DNA from: Roridomyces roridus
Lineage: Eukaryota; Basidiomycota; Agaricomycetes; Agaricales; Mycenaceae
Assembly: GCA_029378245.1 (NCBI GenBank)
Contig: JARKIF010000008.1
Location: 2,356,001-2,420,000 of the forward strand
Length of the DNA: 64,000 nt
Reading direction: 5' to 3'
Within the stretch, counting starts at the first letter, position 1. Each line of letters opens with the position of its first letter. The position numbers and the translations under genes are program-made. Positions 22,149 to 32,399 of this stretch are shown here, piece by piece. The notes under the pieces are model-generated. The model was not told where the DNA came from and ran no database searches. It worked only from the letters and a program-made list of their open reading frames with translations.

Positions 22149-24193
22149 ATGAGATCGCGAGCTCCTGCACTACCTCCCACCGCCCAACTTGCATCCTCCA
22201 ATCCCCGCGCCTGGGACGAACAGTGGGAGATATATTTCGCCGACTCCGCTCTCGCGCACGCAGCGACGCCGACCTGGTTTCTTGAGGATTGGCACGTTCA
22301 GCTTCGCGCCTCAAATTTGAGCTCATATGAGCCCACGGAGCGCGATAATATTATACAGCACACCCGTAGCTTCCGGAACACCTTGTGCGGCATTCAGATG
22401 GATATGACTCGCATCGCGGCGCCGTACTTTGTCGGACAAGCCCTCCAAAGACGATGGATGTCAGCAACGCCCCAGAAGCGTGGAGAGCTCATCCTCGCCG
22501 GCCTGGTCTACACTTGCACTGTCTCCACCACTCTCCACCAAGCCCGTAGCTATTGCGAGAGAGAGATGGATGCAGAAGCACATCGACGAGATGGCCGACT
22601 CTTCATCGACCTTTTGGAGGAGATCATGGTGCAGAACCCGACCGAGAGCGGCCCAGGCAGCCCAACATATGTTTCACATGCCGTGTGGGACGCTCTAGTC
22701 GCTGATCAGCAAGCCTCGACCGACAAAAAGTTGGCACTCACGGTCATACTTGCGGAACGGAACATGTTAATTGGTGAGAGTTTACTATAGTCAGTTCCAA
22801 CCGGTGCTTACAGCTGTTTGCATGTGTAATGAGACTCGTCAAAAAAAGAAACATATGTACATGCCAGATTGAATCAATCATATCTCACTTAATCCTGAAC
22901 CAATTAACATGAAAACTATATCATTGAAAAGCGGCGAAGAGGGGCTTCAATATGGCATCCAACAACTTGCATTATTACACGCTTTAAAAATCAACCAATT
23001 TTCATATCGGTGAGATACCACGTGATCTGGGTATGGAATTGAAGCCCTAACTCGTGGCATCACAATGATAATATATTCAAGCGAACTGGCTCAGAATTGA
23101 GTGAGATATGGCCATTTCAATCTGACATCTACATATACTTCTTTTTTTGACAAGTCTCATTATACCTGCAAACAGCTGTAATCGCAGTTTCGCAGGCTTT
23201 GTCATCTACTTCACGCTTTGCTCCTTCCTGAAGTTACCGATCCCACAACTCAATTCGTCCAAAGGGAGGCACAAGCCCGTGAAGGCCAAATACAGTGTGA
23301 ACCCTCGTCTGCAAGACGAACTACGTATGGCTTACGGGGACGAGGTGGCCAAGGGGATAACGAAAGTTGCGATGGAAAATGGCAAGGGAATTTGTATTCA
23401 AGCGAAGGAGGTGTACGCCAAAGGGAAGCAGATTTGTGAGTCATGCAACAAACCGAACGAAACGACGACCAGATACCCACGCTGCAAACGGTGCTGGGAT
23501 AAAATGGAAAGAGAAGTCTTATACTGCTCTGCGTTCGTGACGCTATTTTGTCTTTTTCATGCAATTGTTGATCCCAAATCCCTCAGGGAGTGCCAAAAGA
23601 TCGACTGGAAAGCGGGACACAAAAAAGAGTGCGGTAAATGGCTCAAGCTGGAGGATTTGACGCCTTCGACTGCCGAACAGCATTCCTCTCAAATCGGCCC
23701 TCCGCTCGACGGCTTCAAGCGCTCCGGAGCACTCATCTGTCAAGTTGCAAAACTCAATAAGCTATCGCCCGAGTACGACTACATGATCTTCCTGGGATAT
23801 GATTGCGTATACGTCTCCTTCCCGCACCCGCCGATTCGGGCAGCCTTTCGCGCCTGTAGAAACAAGGCATTGACTACAGGCGATCGTCGAGCCGTCGCGA
23901 TGCTCGCACACTTTCTCACTTGTGTTCACTGCAGCGACCCGCGACCGTGCTATGTTGGGACAGATCTTGGAAGAGTTTGATTTTCCGGAAATCCTGCTCG
24001 CGGTGACTGAGATGGAGATGTTGATGCATTTAGATGCAGGAGGGCGTCCGTGCGTGTTCACTTTCTTTTACCATTCGGAGGTACTAATTTTCAATTCTCC
24101 TGGAGACCTCTCATTGTCGACGCAGGCGTATCTGCGGCAGAGTGGAAGGCAATACCGTCCGCATGGGTGGACGTGGGGATTGTTCCCCGCTAA
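22149..24193 (+). pseudogene. MYND-I family, copy E, frameshifted
   Basis: ATG 22149 (MRSRAPALPPTAQLASSNPR) begins an intact N-terminal domain to ERNMLIG (22773). Intron 1 is swollen to about 420 nt by a 368-bp inverted-repeat element. Exon 2 starts at 23196 (GFVIYFTLCSFLKLPIPQLN) and has the finger CESCNKPNETTTRYPRCKRC, YCSA-intron-ECQKIDWKAGHKKEC. In the C-terminal domain, about 23 nt present in copy G are missing after DPRP (near 23945), shifting the frame to an early stop, although the correct frame resumes (LGQILEEFDFPEILLAVTEM). The original last exon would end at TAA 24193. The product would lack about 90 C-terminal residues. Confidence 0.75.
22811..23178. mobile_element. TA-flanked inverted-repeat element inside an intron
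   Basis: The ends CAGCTGTTTGCA and the inverted match GCAAACAGCTG are flanked by TA (22809-10 and 23179-80). The inverted repeats extend about 50 bases with A-runs. The same terminal sequence bounds the 1.1-kb element at 30627-31742. No coding frame is visible. It lies wholly within intron 1 of copy E and leaves both splice sites in place. Confidence 0.8.
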
Positions 24194-26400
24194 TCTCGAG
24201 TTTAGTGTAGTACGGTACGATGTTGACTCCGACTCTTGAGATCTGTGTTTTTGTTTTCTTGGACAAATCTGTGACAAAGTTCAGCCGATTAAATAAACGA
24301 TTGAAGTACATGCTAAGTCGCAGTGCTCCTGCAGTAACTACCTGCTCTTCTGCAGCTGGAGTCCGGAGTCCGGTCATGTGACTGTCAGCACGGGTGATCG
24401 GATCAACAGCCAGTCTTTTCCAAGCCACTTCCATCCCGCCACACTGCCGGCGTCTTTTACGCTGGCCAACATGAACGCGAACGCCCTCGGAGTTCCGCCC
24501 GACATCCAACTAGCCTCCTCCGATCCACTAGCGTGGGAGGACAGGTGGGACCAAGTCTTCGCTGTTGTCAACGGCCAGCGCATCTTCTCGTCCTCTCCCG
24601 CAGCATGGACCGTTCAGACCTTGGCCACGTCTCCAAATATGCAAGACCCCAAACACAGAGACGACGTGATTCGTTGCACCCGTTCTCAGCGAAAGACCTT
24701 GTGTGATATCCAGGCGCAGCTCACCTCCATTGCCGCACCCTCCTTTCTCGGGAACGATCTGCAGGACAGATGGATGTCAGCAGGCCCTAGCAAGCGTGGC
24801 GAGATTATTCTTGCTGGCTTGGTTGCTGCTTGCACCACCGTACCTTCCCTCCACGAGGCTCGATTGTTTTGCGACAAAGAGATAAGGGTCGAATCACACC
24901 GACAGAACGGCCGCTTATTCCTCGATCTTTTGGAGGAAATGATGGTACAGAACCCGACAGCTGCCTCCCCGGACACGCCCACTTATGTCGCGCATCCGGT
25001 GTGGGACGCAATCGTGGCTGATCAGCAAGCATCTAACGCTACCATATGTGAAAAGATTGCACTTGCAGACATCCTCTCTGAGCGGAATCTGTTGATCGGT
25101 CAGGACTCAGCTTCGAGAGTCAACCCTCGGGAATACTGAACTTGGAGCAGGATTTGTGATCCACTTCGCGCTTTGCTCGATTCTCGGTTTGCCCACTCCT
25201 GAGCTGATTCAAACGAAAATCGGTTCCAAACCTGGAAAGTCAGCTCAATATCATGCATCCCATCCAAGCCGAATTGCGAACGGTTTGAGGAGAAGCAACG
25301 GCCCAGGAATTCGGGAAAGTTGCGCGTCAGCTTGGGAAGGGAGTTGTCGCTCAAAGTAGAGAGGTATACGCCATCGGAAAACGGTCCTGCCAGACGTGTC
25401 TCAAGCCGAACGATACGACGAAAAAGTACCCGCGCTGCAAACGATGCTGGGATACGATGAAGAGGGAGGTTTTATACTGCTCCTCGTGAGTGCCGCCCAT
25501 ATTTTTTTGGTCAATTTCAGTTACCGACTGTAAATCCCTCAGTGAATGTCAAAAGGTGGATTGGAAAGCTGGACACAAGAACGAGTGCGGTAAATGGCTC
25601 CAGCTCGAGGATTTGACACCCTCCGCTCCCGATGAACACTCCCAAGATCGGTCCTCCAGTCTCCGGATTCAAGCGCTCCGGCGCACTTCTTTTCCAAGTG
25701 TCGCAACTGAACCAGCTCTCCCCAGACTACGACTACATCATCCTCCTGGAATATGACCGCGTATACGTATCCTTCTCACACCCGCCGATTCGTGCCGCCT
25801 TTTGCGCCTGCAGGAACAAGGCGATGACGACGGGTGATCGCCGCGCCGTCGGGATGCTCGCGCACTTTTTCCTCCTCATGTACTACCACGACCCGCGGCT
25901 GCAAGAGCTCGGTGTCAAGCCAGGTGCCATGCTGGGACAGATGTTGACGGAGTTCGAATTTCCGGATATTCTGCGCGCGGCAAATGAAATGGAGCAGCGG
26001 ATGTATTTGGACGAAGGACAGCGTCCGTGCGTGATCGTTTCCCTTTCACCTGTATGTCATTCAATAATCCTTCCCTTTTTTAGACCTCTCATTCTCGACG
26101 GAGGGGTCTCGGCGGCAGAGTGGAATGCAATCCCATCAACATGGTTGGACGTTGGGATTGTTCCCTCCCCTCGAGTTTAGGCTGAGTTTACGCCAACCTT
26201 TAGATCACACTTAGTTACAATCGTTGGCCGTCTGTAATATTCTTCTTGTTTTCTTGAACCGTGTGCAATGACTTTCGTACAAATCCTCCTGAAACGGCAG
26301 GATCAAGGAAGTTGAACCAAAGTTGAACCGCACATGTTCAAGTTTTTGATCGTTTTATCCCGAGTCCCCGTCAACTCCCTTTGCCCTTGACTTCAAACCG
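23588..26400. repeat. Segmental duplication, left copy
   Basis: This 2.8-kb block (3' half of copy E, spacer, all of copy F and its 3' flank to CTTGACTTCAAACCG) recurs at 34574-38719, where the extra length is the hAT nest. Outside both borders the sequences are unrelated. Similarity is very high across exons, introns and spacers, so the event is recent relative to the family. Confidence 0.85.
24471..26180 (+). pseudogene. MYND-I family, copy F, nonsense and frameshift
   Basis: ATG 24471 (MNANALGVPPDIQLASSDPL) starts a good N-terminal domain, and intron 1 (GTCAGG to GAGCAG) is normal. In exon 2 the stretch CAATATCACCTCATGCATCC of copy H is CAATATCATGCATCC here, with bases lost, and a few codons later TTTGCGG has become TTTGAGG, a TGA in the family frame. 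The finger (CQTCLKPNDTTKKYPRCKRC) and the C-terminal domain remain readable to TAG 26180. It is therefore a recently disabled sister of intact copy H. Spacing from E (about 280 bp) matches the spacing of G to H. Confidence 0.8.
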
Positions 26401-26511
26401 GCGTTTGAAGACTACATCCTCGTGATTTGCTTGAAGACGAACCAGTTCCGAGTGAAGCGCAGCCAGCTGGCTGTCGATTTCGGCCAGGGATGCATGGAGA
26501 GCAGAGGCCAT
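26401..26511 (-). pseudogene. F-box gene 5' fragment
   Basis: ATG 26511 reads MASALHASLAEIDSQLAALH and SELVRLQANHED, the coiled-coil start of the F-box family seen intact at 29698. Similarity ends exactly at the border of the segmental duplication (26400), so the F-box and LRR parts are missing. The promoter side (26512-26640) also resembles that of the full gene. Confidence 0.75.
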
Positions 26512-27082
26512 GGACGCAAGTCGTGAGATCGTTCCAAAGCCGCTCGCTCGAAAATAGGAAGTACAGTGGACACGCAGTGAGCTCTACAACTATGATACTG
26601 GGATAAGTACCGGCTTAGAAACGAGCGGGGCCAATTGCGGAAACTATACACCACTCCTACAACTCCACATCGAAAGTCCGCTGCTACTAGCCGCTAGCGG
26701 AAGCTCATCCGACGTCCAAATACGAGTGCCGTCCTCTGATACTTTAACTTATACCTTCTTGCCCGAGATCAGAATTCTCCGCAAATTTCCCGAATCTGAA
26801 AGCCAAATTCAGCCTTCAACAGGAAAAGACAACATACTATTCAACACACCATGCTCGTATTAAGCTCGTCACTGAACCAGTTCACCGAAGACTGGATATC
26901 CACCCTGAGTCCGCCGGAGCGCATCTTGCGCAAATCACCCAGGAGATCTGCGACTGGTCGATGTCTTCCGTCCGGATCCCCCCTCGGATTGTGGTCCCTC
27001 TCTATGAAGGAAAGACTGAATGACACCAGTCGAGCAGATTGTTTGTCTCCCATTCTGCCAGCGAGCATGTCAACGAGGAAGG
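26512..27082. other. Spacer, no gene recognised
   Basis: It contains the former upstream region of the F-box fragment, then AT-richer sequence. Short minus-strand frames at 26841-27119 have no recognisable family. Confidence 0.4.
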
Positions 27083-28145
27083 CTAGATGAACCTGTGTCC
27101 TACAATCGCTGATCGCCAAAGACGACAGCGCGGGGAGAAGGGAGAGGTTCCGTCCATTAAGCAGAGCAACTCTTGGACAGTGTCGCCTTCGTCTGCAATG
27201 TGTCGACAGTTGATTTCGAAGTTACGAACGGTCGGCAAGGCCCGTAGACAGTGATATAATGCGTCCATGTCCGAATCATCAACAGACAGATACAGGTCAG
27301 CCAGGGCGAATGCCGATCTTTGGATGAGGGCCTCCACTTTGTCGATGCAAAAGCCTATGGCCTCCTCCAAATGGAATGCGAGGAGAGCGGGGAGAGTAAG
27401 GAAGGGTATAATTTTGTGGCTGAGCCGGCCTCTCAGGATGAGGGTCCGCAAATGTGGGAGAAGGACAGGTGGAGTCGATGCTGTGACGCCGATTGATAGC
27501 TCCTCCGCGTAGAAAAACTCGAGGAGTTCTAGATTAGGCGTGTGCTCCAAAATCTTGAGCCACGCGGGAATCTCCTGCTGGAAGCCGCGGAGGACCGTCA
27601 GCTGGTTCCAAGGCAGGGAAGATTGCCAATCGAAATCCGCGGGAAATTCTGATCTCCTGAAGGATGCCTCCCGCAGTTGCGGAGCATTGAGCAGCGATGG
27701 TAAAGTTATCATGTCCCAGCTAGTTGAAAGGGATATTTTGAAAAGGGAGGGGAAAGTTCCCAGCCATCCAATGGGATCGATCCTGATGCCGTCACGACCG
27801 AAGAGATCCAACACCCGCAATTGTGTCGAGTGCTCGGCCAACAGGCGAAAGTTCTCTGCGCATGCTGCGTGGTCATGCGGTAGTCAAATGCGAACATCCA
27901 CAGGCAGCTTGGAAGGCATATACGAAGAAGTTGCGCTCCGTGTCTTGGATTGTCCCTCTTCAGGTCAGTATAGCGGTGGCCGGGATCAAGAAGTGTCCAT
28001 AGGCGCGGGGTGGACAGTGCCACCGCTCGCCACAGCCTACAGACGCTGGCGAGAGTCATGGGACTGCAGCGCTCTGTCGGATACCAGGACGTGTATTGCA
28101 GGAAAATTCCGGCAGTAACTTCGTTCGGGAGGGTGAGGACAGGGT

Positions 28146-29566
28146 TAGGAATGTAGTGATGCCGATGTTCGGTTCAGAACCGATCCGAACATGTGCGAAC
28201 CCCGAACCGGACTCGCGGTGCGGTTCGATGGGAGGGGTTGAACCTGCACCGGACCTGAGGTGCGGTTCGGGGTTCAGGGAATCTCAAATGTTGTGCACCT
28301 GTGCAGACCGGTGCGAACCTGTTCGAACCCGTCCCGAAATGGCCACTCTGGATAACCAAAACCAAGTTCCAATCATTCGGTTAGCAGTCACGGGTGATTT
28401 CCGGCATCATTGGCTCCAGCTGCCATCTGTTGAAATGGATGATTGACATTGAAATCTCTCTGTTCTGGGCTCGGCAGCATCGGCAACATGTGATCTGGGT
28501 GCCCCTCTTGTGATGGAGGCGTCGGCAACAGAAGGGGCCGTCTTGATGGGCTCAATTCAAATCTGTGTCGGGAAAAGAGTACATCATCTCATGCCATTTT
28601 AAGTAATGCTGTCGCGCGTGCTCACCATCGCGTGGTGGGTTACTTCAACAATGATGGCGCAGCCTGGGGTGTATGGCGGCTTGACGCAACCTACATTGCA
28701 CATTGGTTCATGTCAGAGGTCTGTAGTTCTTTTTCAGTGAGTTCCAACCGCGGGAAAATTTTGAGGTTCGAACCTATGTAAGCGAACCTGTTCGAACCCC
28801 ACACCGAACCGGTGGCGGACCGAACCCCAGGTGCGGTGCGGGGTTCGGATATTTGGGTGGACCGAACCGTGGGTGCGGTTCGGGGTTCGAGAAAATTGCT
28901 CCCGAACCGAACAAGACCGGACCGCGGCAACACTATAGGAATGAACACCGCCCGTCTACGGGTAACGGCCGTCAATCTTACGGCTTGAGACGGTTACGGG
29001 CCGTCAAAAATACGGCCGTCTTTTTCACATTTCAATGGGTCCGACGGGACGGGACGGCAAAATTGACGGGTACGGGCCGTCAAAAGACGGGTCCCGTACG
29101 AATCTCATCAAAGTGCTCACATTTGAACTGTGAAAACCATTTTGCACTGTTGTAGTGCTCCCTAGAGATGTTGCCAATGTCAGTACATTTTATTCTGGTG
29201 AGCCAGCCAAGAGTTCACCACTGTTGACGATGGTTTGATGTAAATTTGGGGTCAGATGTCCCATCAATCAGCCGATAAGAGGCTGATAGTGCCCTCGGAT
29301 CCAAAGCACATTGTCAACACCTGCTTGCGCCGGTCGTCCGACCACCGGCTCAACAGATTGCGGTCAAAAATACCTCTGATCCGACCATCACGGATGCCAG
29401 CCCGTAGACGGCCCGTCAATCTCACAGATTGACGGGACGGACGGCAGTGCTGCCGTCCCGTACCCGTCCCGTATATTTTTTCGGGGAGGGGCCCGACGGG
29501 TACGGGTGCGTACCCGTGTACGGACGGCCGTCAAACGGGTTGACACGGGTACGGTGTGCATCCCTA
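28146..29566. mobile_element. hAT-type element (outer), TSD GACAGGGT
   Basis: The right end ...GTGTGCATCCCTA mirrors the left end TAGGAATG...AACACCG (interrupted). The 8-bp duplication GACAGGGT lies at 28138-28145 and 29567-29574. Subterminal regions are packed with GACGG/CCGTC repeats. There is no transposase frame, so it is non-autonomous. Without its own insertion it is about 630 bp. Confidence 0.85.
28154..28935. mobile_element. hAT-type element (inner), TSD TAGGAATG
   Basis: It starts TAGTGATGCCGATG and ends with CGGCAACACTA. The duplicated octamer TAGGAATG (28146-28153, 28936-28943) is the terminal octamer of the outer element. The interior carries many GGTTCGGGGTTC-type repeats. No coding frame is present. 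Confidence 0.85.
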
Positions 29567-30245
29567 GACAGGGTACACCACGGCAGCGAGTTCTCCGAGA
29601 ACCATCTCGCGCTCTGCTTGAAGACGAACGACTTCTGAGTTTAGGCTAGTAATCTGCCTGTCGATGTCGACGAGGGAGGCGCGAAGAGCGGAGGCCATGA
29701 TGAATGTTGGGAAGAGGAGGGCGGCGACACAGCCATTCCAAATTGGGAAGTACACGGGTGAAGAGTGCGATTGAAGCTACACTATTACTATGTACTCGTA
29801 TTCGGTGGCGCCTTGAGCGACCTAGAAACAAACGGCACCACCCGCACTGTCCGCCACTTGTACCAATTCCGCCCTAGACACTCCATCACCATCCGAGCAG
29901 CACCCGGCCCCCGCGCATAACGACGGTGTTAAGAGAAAGATGGCGCCGGCGACAACGAGCAGCATCTAAAGAAAGTCCCACACCACCCTCTCCGTTGCCA
30001 GAGACCGACCCCGCGTAAGAGAGAAGGAGCGTTCCAATGTGCCCCTTCGTCTTTGCACCGGGACCAAGGCTACGAGAGAGTCGTCCAGGTACGCAACGCA
30101 GTGGATAACGAGACGTGAAGGCGGCGTTGACGAGTCCAATCCCGAGGTGCGGATTTGGCTTGTGGTGGCCGCTGGCAAAGCGGTGTTGATCCGCCCTTCT
30201 GTTTGATCCGCCTTCTTCAGACCTCTTCCCCGACCATCATCTCCA

Positions 30246-30530
30246 ATGGCCAACGACAACAGCAAGCGCGACGATGCACCTATCGTCAAGAAAGAAGAGC
30301 AAGCAACACTGACTCTAACTGCTGCGACCTCATCATCATCCTCGCATTCCTCTCAATTGAATTCACGTGGCACGGGCACCTCCCATTCTTGCACTTGACG
30401 GTCGACCAGCTCAATGCCGCCACCGCTCGCGCTCCTTCTCTTATTCTGCGCAGACAGATAGCTTCCTGCTGCTCCTCCCGGTGGCCCCATCGTGACGCAG
30501 CAGGGTACCTTCAACTTTCCGGCCAACTAA
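30246..30530 (+). CDS. Possible short gene ending at a transposon
   Basis: ATG 30246 reads MANDNSKRDDAPIVKKEEQA and TLTLTAATSSSSSHSS, a charged then serine-rich start. The same frame later reads PPGGPIVTQQGTFNFPAN and TAA at 30528-30530. Two in-frame stops between them would need an intron that I cannot place with confidence. The stop codon lies inside the 8-bp target duplication of the hAT element that follows. Family unknown. Confidence 0.3.
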
Positions 30531-30534
30531 GTTG

Positions 30535-32064
30535 TAGGGATCGGCACCGTACGATCCGTAAAAGTATACCGTATCACGTCCGTATCCATGTATATCGTGG
30601 TCTAACGGATAAGCTGTGGCTTGTTACAGCTCTTTGCATAATTGATGACAGTGAGCCAAAAAAAAAACAATTCACAACATTTCGGTCAAAACGCACTTTT
30701 TGCTTGAATACCGTGCCTCTCGTACTTGGTGGAGCTGTCCAGCACTCTCGGCATCATGTAATAGTGGCTATCTGTCAACTATGGCCTTTAAACGGCCCAA
30801 ATCGGCCCCACAGCCTGTGTCGGATCGAAATACCGAAATCAACACGGAAGCAAAAGGCATGCTTCTTTTCGCTGCCACGTCTCTCTCTTCCCAGCTCTTC
30901 CCAGCTCTTCCCTCCTTACCCGCCCGACACGACCGCCCCATCCTTCTACCAGCCTCCTGCCCTGCCGACCAATCGCTGCGCTCCGAAGGCGCCACTCGGA
31001 GCCCCGCGACTTGATTGATACTCACACCACTTGCTCGCCCACTTGGATCTACCACGCTCCACCAGACTGGCTCCCGACTGCCCATTGACGTGGGCCGACG
31101 ATGTCAAAGCCCACCGACGCGAACGAAGATATCACCTCACTCGGAACGCCCCGCCTTGGGCTGCCTCTTAACGTCAGCCAACGGGCAGCTTGGCCCTTGG
31201 TCTGGACGGCGGAAACGGGAAAGGAGGAATGGCCCCGGGAAGGGCGGGTGGGACAGTAGTCGGCTCACGAGGGTGTGTACACTGCATGAAGGGCGAGGGA
31301 GGCTTGGCGAGAGAGGGGCACGGAGCCGCGAGCATTGTAAAGGTGCCATTTTGTCGTATCTTTGTTATTCGTTAGAACCTTTATCCACCCTTCATTCTGC
31401 CATTCTTCATCTCGAGAATGGGCCCTGCCAAGGCATATTGTGTGTCCTATCCATCCCCAGCCCACCCAGACCCGTGGCTCCGCGCTAGAGACGGAGAGAC
31501 ATTCGTTTGATCAAACTTGCGCGATCATGAGCAGGAAAGCTTCGTTCTGAGCCGTTCCACAGCCGTTTCATGCCATCCCAACGACGTAGAGAAGGGATCT
31601 TATCATAAGAATGTCACCTGCATAGCATACAATCCCTAAAGCGCGCTGGGAGGCTCACAAACGAACAAAAAAACTGATTTTCCGAAATGTTGTGAGTTGT
31701 TTTCTTTTTTTTGCTCACTGTCATCAATTATGCAAACAGCTGTAATATAGTGTGGCATGTGTAGATTGGTCTGGGTTCTAACCCCCAACTTGATGTTTTT
31801 TGGTCCCCTCTTTCCTTTGGCCCTGGCACCTTGATTTAACCGTGCTGAAACTCGTCCGATTATACCGATACGGACATACGGATACGGATCTAATGTTTCG
31901 TGATTTTCTCCAACCCTGCAAACGCATGTATTCTACAAAGTATATACAAAGTTGGGTAACCCTTCGGGGCATCCTGTGAGTATGGCCCCAGAATGGTACT
32001 TTCCTCCGGGCAGCCACGGCAGGCCAAAAGCTTATCGTGGGAAAGAATACGGTGCCGATCCCTA
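30535..32064. mobile_element. hAT-type element, TSD CTAAGTTG
   Basis: The termini TAGGGATCGGCACCGTA and the reverse complement of TACGGTGCCGATCCCTA are flanked by CTAAGTTG at 30527-30534 and 32065-32072. The element is 1530 bp, of which about 1.1 kb is a second element. The remaining part has no transposase frame. Confidence 0.88.
30627..31742. mobile_element. TA-flanked inverted-repeat element nested in hAT
   Basis: About 60 bases at each end match in inverse (CAGCTSTTTGCATAATTGAT, then GACAGTGAGC and A-runs, up to ACAACATTTCGG). It is flanked by TA (30625-26, 31743-44). The terminal dozen bases equal those of the 368-bp element at 22811. The interior (30780-31600) shows short open frames but no recognisable transposase. 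Confidence 0.82.
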
Positions 32065-32399
32065 CTAAGTTGGCCCGACTCCCGACTCAGCTTGAAGCTT
32101 GAAGCTCGACCCTTCGTCGTCTGAGGGTAGGAGTCTTACACGTTTAAGGATGGTCCTAAGTACTTCCACCGACCTCTTTCACATTCCTCTGATGATGAGA
32201 CGCCACAAATTGCGAAGGTGACTTATCTTTGCTTCAATGCGATCACTATGGACTCCGGTTCCGGTGTGTCGCTCATCCCGACCCTATTCTCATTCTGCGT
32301 CCGGTCACTGAACATTCACACCATGTCGTGCACACCGCGGCCGCTGCAGGACACACATACTTAATCGCACACCCACCGTCTCTCGCCTCCAACAACTTC

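Larger units (their letters stand above)
27083..29698 (-). pseudogene. F-box/LRR protein gene split by nested transposons
   Basis: ATG 29698 opens MASALRASLVDIDRQITSLN, then SEVVRLQAEREMVLGELAAV, a coiled coil typical of Agaricomycete F-box proteins. At VVYPV the frame meets a hAT element. On the far side (28137 downward) it resumes with LTLPNEVTAGIFLQYTSWYP, the F-box, and MTLASVCRLWRAVALSTPRL. Removing the element and one target duplication restores the frame across the join. A further change of frame near 27870 (small indel or unseen intron) precedes HSTQLRVLDLFG and a leucine-rich tail ending VGHRFI at 27083. The insertion should abolish the protein unless the 1.4 kb is spliced out. Confidence 0.8.

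Noticed and set aside
30768..31488. Open frames within the TA element
   Set aside because: They have no DDE motif spacing, no helix-turn-helix and overlap on both strands.
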